64,000 nt of DNA from Theobroma cacao (taxonomy: Eukaryota > Streptophyta > Magnoliopsida > Malvales > Malvaceae). The notes beneath the pieces are model-generated. The model was not told the DNA's origin. It saw only the letters and a list, made by a program, of their open reading frames with translations, and ran no database searches. Location of the stretch: assembly GCF_000208745.1 (NCBI RefSeq), contig NC_030856.1:4195747-4259746 (forward strand). Reading direction: 5' to 3'. The translations under genes and the position numbers were made by a program. How positions within the stretch are numbered: the stretch's first letter is position 1; each line of letters begins with the position of its first letter. Shown one piece after another: positions 57,777 through 64,000 of the stretch.

Positions 57777-60029
57777 ATGCTGGCTGACCAAGAGTTGAAA
57801 AGCATGGAAGGATTCAAGAAAGGATCCAATTACATTGAGGTTAAGGTTGGCTGCACAAGCAAGAAATATGGTGATACCGTAGGGAAGCTTAGGGTTTTCT
57901 CTAATGGCCGATTTCTCATATCCTGCGAATGCACACCGACTTGTGGAGGTAAATCACTACTATTTCCTTCTTCTTCTTCCTTTTTGCCTGAGTTGTTAAT
58001 GAATAACTACAGAGTTCTTTACTTTAATTTTGTTTCTTAATGCAACTTCATGTTTTCACCACATTGATGTTCATTTATTCAATTGTGTCTTCATTTATAT
58101 TTTATACATGAAAATCATTGGCAGACCTATAGGTTCTTTGAGTAATAACTTTCATTGGTGAAGTCCTTGCATTGCATGTACTAAATGGTTCACCTATATC
58201 TATCAATGTCATGCAGCTTTAACATATATAGTACAAGATATGCTGGAAATGTTTCTAGGTACTTTTCATGAAATTGAATTTCTCAAAATCATAGCTGTTA
58301 ATCAATGGAAAAATCCCATGATTCTTTCTTTCTTTTTGTTTTCTACTCTATAGTATTAAAGCAAGTTAATTACTTTAAGCCTGATTGATTAGAACTTGGA
58401 GATTAACCAGAGCTTCAAGTTGTGGTTTCTTTGTTCTTTTCTATACAAAATTGTGCATTAATTTAGTACTTGAGCCGTTGAGTTGCACCTCTTCCCCATG
58501 TCTTTTTTTCTAACCAATGGATGGCAACTCTTGATAACAAGACAAACTGAGTCCCTATGACTTTGGAAAGCATTCTGGAAAAGAAGGAACGAGGAAATGG
58601 AAGAACCACATTTGGGTGGTCCTGAACGACAAGAAGGTTCCCTTGTGCAGAACTGTTCTCCTGAAATATTACAAGCATGCATCAAATGGAGCAAGTGGGT
58701 TGCAACCTAAGCGCCTTTGTCATCGGGATGAGTTCATTAGTTGCTCAAAGTGTAAGAAAGAACGCAGGTTTCGTCTCCGGACTGAAGAGGAATGCAGGAA
58801 TTACCATGATGCTTTGATTACCAGAAGGTGGAGTTGTGAGAACTGGCCATATGAAAAGTAAGTTTCAACATCAGTTGCGGTCTAAATTAGAAAGAAAACT
58901 ATAAACAAATTTTACTGTCATAATTAAAATCTGATCTTATAGAGTATTTTATCTAAATAAGTTTTATCTGTCAGAAAGAGTCAGAAAAGAGACATAACAT
59001 TCATAAACACCCACTGCAAGGCCCTGGACCTGTTCATTTTTCTGTCATATTATTCCTGTTGGTGTAAGTTACTTTATTGGCCATGTAGCTCTAGTATGGC
59101 CAGGATATAATAGCAGGCATGATCTTGGTTCTGCTCTTGTATGATAACTAATATTAGATTTCTTTCTTATTATAGATTAAAAGGAAACTTGGTTTGTAAA
59201 TGATTTGCAGCATGGCTATGATTTGATCAGCCACTTTAGGATTGTAGATTTTCTGGTTTATTTTAAATAAACAAAACATAGTGGCATAGTGAAAATCCAC
59301 CAGAAAACTTCTTTAACTCTCGAGTCTTCTATATAGACAATGATTTTTTTTATTAACTTTAAACCTTTTAGTCTGAAATAAATATCAGTAACCTGTAGCT
59401 GGTTTTCTGCTGTCAAATTGACTGAAACTTGATAGAAAATGTATATCCCAATGTAATTTGATTGAGCTTTACCTTGTCATTTAGCTAGCCAAGATCGGAG
59501 TGGTCCATGCTTGTTTAACAGTCTTTTTGTTCATTATCGGTATGACAAGCTAGAGTTTGAGAGGTCTGCCTGAAAGAAGTTATTTGGTAAACCAAACTTT
59601 GCTTGCTTAAGTGTTTTCTGATACAAACCATCAGAGAGTTGACACTGAAGCATCAACCATGTTACATTTCCCTTTTATGCATGAACAATTACAGGAAATC
59701 AATATACATTCTATCTGTAACTTCTGACCGTTCTGTTTAGTATATTATAGTTTTGAATTAATATCTAAATATGAACCTGAAACATATCACATAGTCCATT
59801 TCCAGTTAGCCAAATTCCTAATAGCTTTGCATTTGTTGGTTCATTTGCTTTCAGGATCAACTGCCAAACTGAAGAAGAGCGGGCAGGTCGGAAACGCTGC
59901 AGAGGCTGTCCTCAAACTCCAATTTGCAAAGGTTGTACTACTTGTGTGTGTTTCGGGTGCCTCAACTGCCGCTTTCTGGATTGCAAGTGCCGCACTTGCG
60001 TTGATTTCATGAAAAATGCAGAGCCTTGA
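57777..60029 (+). CDS. ULTRAPETALA-like SAND-domain chromatin regulator
   Basis: Three exons, 57777-57948, 58542-58857 and 59855-60029, in phase, give 220 residues. The SAND-like region has VGCTSKKYGDTVGKLRVF and ECTPTCGG in exon 1, and then KWKNHIWVVLNDKKVPLCRT and CHRDEFISCSKCKKERRFRL in exon 2. Exon 3 holds the Cys-rich C-terminal part, GCPQTPICKGCTTCVCFGC, which ends in CRTCVDFMKN. This order is that of ULTRAPETALA1/2, plant trithorax-group factors that counteract Polycomb silencing and limit floral meristem size. The ATG at 57777 aligns with the usual start of ULT proteins; an in-frame upstream GTG is not used. It is not possible to tell ULT1 from ULT2 here, so no symbol is given. The gene looks intact. 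Confidence 0.88.
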
Positions 60030-61991
60030 GCTTGGAAAACATCCTTTCTATGCTCTTATCAAACTCTCATTTCGGAAGCAGCAAAGGAAAAAGGACTATT
60101 TAGAGTTCTTTGAAGTTCTATTGGGATGTTTGTTTTAGGATTGTAATGACTTTGCTGTTTATATGTTTTCTTTAGAATAATTCTTACATCTTAGCAGGCT
60201 GGACTAAGGTTTTACTTTGCTAGTGGGCAATGCTATGAATTGGCACTTTAGTCCCACCTCAGTTTAAAGACATTTTTAGCTTCGGTTGCTAATAAAGTAG
60301 TTTCCTTTGCTGCTGCTTGTTTCTTTATGTTGCTACAAGTTTGATTTTAGATCTTTTTCCTAGCTTTCTTTTCTCTCTTGACTCTGGCATTAGCCAGAAC
60401 TCAGCTGAGAATAACTGTCAGTAGTTGCACCTGCAACTAAAAACAGAATGTGCTTTTCAAAAAAAAAAACTAAAAACAGATGTACACTGTCATGGTCCCA
60501 AAAAGGAGCCGTGAATCACAATCGGTTGTGTATTAGAGCACAACAGGGTATTTAAGTGCTTACACCGTCTTCAACTTTTGAGATATTTGTTTAGGATAAA
60601 CCTGTGAAGCCATGGGTCCAAACAAACAATACCTTTTCAAGTTGGCGTGGATCGTGACATAGGGCGTGTACAGTTCACTCATCGGATCAATCATCAAACA
60701 TTTTCTCTGATTCCTTGAGAGTTGATCGGGGCTGCCTCCCTCTCTTTTCCTAATGACAAATCACAACTGGAGAGTTTTTCAGTAGTGGTTCTAAAGTGCT
60801 TAGGACACAGATTCAGCAATGCTTTTGGTAGAAAGATAGAAAAACTTTTTAGTGGTTAAGCTATCCCACCACTCTTTCATTGCATGGTTTTGAATAAAAC
60901 CTCTCATCATTCCACTTTTACTGATTCCATCACTTATCTTTGATGTTAAATTGAATTAAATTTTGACCTACTGGTCTGGTTTGGTCTGCAAGAATATTAT
61001 TTGATAAACAGCCAATCTATTAAAGCCAAAGCTCGCTCTTTCTTTCTTTCAAAGCCGTATCCCCAATGATCCATAGTTGACATACATGTGACCGCACACA
61101 AACAACTGAAATTGAACAATTAAGGCACATAGACAACTATTCTTAAGCTTTCCACTATACATCTGTGGTTAGCACACCCAACCATTACATTTAGCATCAT
61201 TCAAAATTCAAAAAATCTTTATATTTGGTCACTTGTATGTTTACCAGAGAACAGCAAAGAGGAAACCTACCAACAGGACCACAGCAACTCATGATCATGA
61301 ACATCAAAATTAACGCAAAGAGATGTCTTAATCAAGCAGGTGAGAAATCCAGAAAAGAAGAGTATGGTTGGATGGCAGCCGCTACGGCAATATACATTGC
61401 ATAGATATTGAGTTTGTCACAAAATGTAACTGCAAGAAATGAAGGTTTTTCTGTCGATTGTATCATGCACATATGGAGGGGAAATATGTATATTTGCACC
61501 AAAGATGAAAGGTTTATATACAAAACATACACGATACAACAGAGAACCATACTGGCCTAGGAAAAAAAATACAAAATACAAGTTTTAACTTGGAGTCTGC
61601 ATATGGAAATACATGGCTTTCGATCTCTTAGGATTTTCTGGATTGTTTACCTCAGCTTTAATATGCTGCTTAGTACATGTAGAATTTCCGACTGAAATCT
61701 GCTACAGCTACATGATGGACCAATGAGTCCCACAATCAGGTACCGTTTTGGCCATCAACAGGTACAAAAATGTGCTTCAGCTAAGAAAGAATTGAGTAGT
61801 TCTAACTCTGATCTAACTCTGATGAAGTCATTACTCTTGAAGTCAATTGACAAACTACCAGGCTAGATTATGTACAGAACCATGCACCGGAGAAGACACA
61901 CTATCCTTCCAGCCTTCCTCTCAGGGAGTGCTAGTATGCATCAAGAGTTCATGCTGAAGAGATACACAATGCAATGACACCAATAGCATGT
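60030..61991. other. Region between the ULTRAPETALA-like gene and the demethylase gene
   Basis: 3' UTR-like sequence of the gene ending at 60029, then intergenic DNA. There is a run of A near 60459. The last several hundred bases are probably the 3' UTR of the minus-strand gene. No other gene is seen. Confidence 0.4.
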
Positions 61992-64000
61992 TTAGACTTT
62001 ACTTTGCTGTGGAGTATATATGCGATTCCTGCCCTTACCTCTCCTTGCATTAGCAATGCTAGTAACCAAGGAGTTACCTATGTTTCCAAGGGCATTAGCT
62101 CCCATAAGCTTTAGTCCAAGATTATTTATCAAATAGACCAACTTACTTTCATTTTCTCCGGTCACCAGCTCAAGCTTATGTGCCTGCTCACGAGATATTG
62201 TTGTGTAAAGTTGCAAGGGTTGATTTGATAGGGGTCCACTGCTGCTTTCCAAAACCCTTCTCATATCAGCTTTGCAATTATCAAAAGTAACTCTCAAGAG
62301 CCCCAGTGATTTAGTGTCTTCTGTTAACGGATTGAATACAAATGAGAAGTTCCCAAATGCTAGATCAGGCCTCTTGAACAGCTCCACCAACACCTTGCTG
62401 CTTGTTCCAACATTCTGCTGCACAGACCTCCTAATATTATTTTGGCGAATTGTTGTGGCTCGAAGAATACGCGAAGCTTCCCTTAAGCCACTCAAATAGG
62501 CACCATGCATGGTGGCAGGATATTGCCTAGTTGTGGCTTCACCAGCAAAGAACAACCTGTTTCCCACGCTTTCTGCAAGTATATCATAATCTCCACCAGA
62601 GGACTGTACTCTAACATGAGAGTATGAACCATAAGAAAGGGGGTCATTTCCCCATCTTGTACAAATTGTTTGTACAGGGTCAGGCACATCTACACCTTTT
62701 GGACCATATATAGCTGCAAGAAAAATTAATAGATTATAAGGCTGCTTTCCAAATGAAGAGATGGGAAATACTAGAGCACAAGCATGAAGGAAGCAAGAAA
62801 TTTGTTGACATTTGTCATAAGTTCTTGGAAAAATATATAGAACCTCTAAGTTTGCTTAAAACACGAAGGAGCAAGAGTGAAGGATCAGTGCGTTCAAATG
62901 TTTGTGCAGCTTCACCAGCCACCAGCGCAATCAACACTGGACCTCCAGAAACGGTATGGTAGCTGTAGAATAAAAAAAACTCTCCACGATTATTGCTGGT
63001 ATCATTGAGACATCCAAATGTATCTAGGTCTTCTCCCCAAAATACATGGGGGAAAACCATGGCAACTTTATTCAGGAGCCCGAAACCCAGTCTCTCAATT
63101 GCTGCTAGCTTTCTTTGAGGTAACTCAGGTTCAAATCTAATGGTCTTTCTCTTCAAGACTCCAAGAGGCACAGTGCAAAGAACCATATCTGCTTGGAATG
63201 CTTGATCACCAGCAACAACCTCAACCCCTTCATTCCCGTATCTAATAGCATCAACAGTTTTCCCATAGATTATGGGAATTCCTTCACATAATGCTTTTAT
63301 CAATCTCCAATTCCCTCCAGCAAGAAAACAATGGTCTCCACCCATCTCATAAGGATCATCCTGGTCCCAGTAGGCAGCTGACAAGTCAGAAAGACATCCT
63401 GCATTTGCATATTCTAAATTAGCAAGATGCCATTCAAGAAGTTTTCTCTCCTCTTCACTTCTAGCCACAGCATACAACTGCCTGAGCTTTTCCAGAACTG
63501 ATCCCAGAGAAATATGATTTGCAAATCCACCCATTATTTGTCTCAATTCCATGACTTTGTCAAGCAACTTGTTAAAGATCATTTCAATCCTGGAGTCAAT
63601 TTCCTTATTAACAGGCATGCCATCAGGTCTGTACAAAGGGCAATTATCTCGTACCTTATGAAGTGGAATAGAAAGTTGCCTAGCCAGAACTCCAAGAGGA
63701 TTGGCATGGATACCAGTGATTACACTGCCACCAAGATCCACAGCAGCATGTTTATCCTTCTTACCCATCTTTTGAGTATAAACTCTTCCGCCAGGTCGAT
63801 TCCTCCCTTCCAAGATAACAACCTTAAAACCAAATGACAACAGCTGCCTTGCCGCTGCCAAGCCAGCAAGTCCAGCTCCAACTATTATCACAGAACCCTC
63901 ATTTGCCTCCTCTGACATGTAAGAGGAAAATGATGGTGATACTCCAAAATTAATATAGCCATTATACAGAAGAAAGTCATAAGCTGCAGACATCAAATGT
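61992..64000 (-). CDS. LSD1-like flavin histone demethylase, probably LDL2 type, N-terminus outside window
   Basis: Two exons in the window, 64000-62844 and 62713-61992, with a GTTC donor and a TTGCAG acceptor. The frame is still open at the right edge, so the N-terminus, with most of the SWIRM domain, lies outside. The end of the SWIRM-like region is AAYDFLLYNGYINFGVSP. The amine-oxidase domain has the FAD motif IIVGAGLAGLAAARQ, GGRVYT, DLGGSVITG, LAYWDQDDPYEMGGDH-like sequence, the catalytic-lysine context GFGLLNKVAMVFP, and FFAGEATTRQYPATMHGA near the C-terminal end. Plant LSD1-like proteins remove methyl groups from H3K4 and act in FLC repression and flowering time. The long tail after ASRILR (VLVELFKRPDLAFGNFSFVFNPL) points to LDL2 more than LDL1 or FLD, but from memory only. 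No Tower domain is present, as expected for plants. Confidence 0.85.

Overview
This is a plant nuclear genome window, almost certainly from a eudicot and probably a rosid. The evidence is intron-rich genes with GT-AG junctions, AT-rich intergenic DNA, a plant tRNA-Phe, a CACTA (En/Spm) transposon, RPS2/RPS5-type CC-NBS-LRR (NLR) immune receptors, and single plant genes such as an ULTRAPETALA homologue and an LSD1-like histone demethylase. I do not assign a species. One N at 7136 shows that this is draft assembly.

Layout. 1-6100: a small two-exon coiled-coil gene (1645-2531), then a chimeric gene (4406-6073) in which the N-terminal coiled coil of an NLR is fused in frame to a complete, intronless monodehydroascorbate reductase (MDAR). 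6724-17338: a 10.6-kb CACTA element with matching 12-bp ends and a perfect TGC target-site duplication; its TNP2-like transposase is broken and a second transposase-like gene lies beside it. 18546-39049: an NLR cluster on the + strand with three full-length genes (18546, 23557, 29271), one frameshifted gene (36115-39049), two LRR fragments, and many copies of a non-coding leader exon. A second small gene, related to the one at 1645, sits inside the cluster at 33963-34590.

39497-52023: housekeeping-type genes. These are a mitochondrial complex I ESSS-like subunit, a small B3-domain protein (minus), a predicted plastid membrane protein with a double-CxxC zinc ribbon (minus, six exons), tRNA-Phe(GAA), an AT-rich minisatellite, and a 12-exon PLP enzyme of the methionine gamma-lyase/aluminium-resistance family (minus). 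52024-57776: AT-rich DNA holding a decayed repeat array with eight sequences that look like tRNA-iMet primer-binding sites. 57777-60029: an ULTRAPETALA-like chromatin regulator. 61992-64000: an LSD1-like (probably LDL2) demethylase on the minus strand, cut by the window end.

The most unusual item is the NLR-CC::MDAR chimera. The MDAR part looks like a retrocopy. Its own ATG has become TTG, so it seems to depend on NLR-derived start and leader sequence. Leader exons appear to have been duplicated around the cluster, and one may serve the small gene at 33963. Exon coordinates were joined by hand from splice-site phase and protein homology and have not been checked against transcripts.
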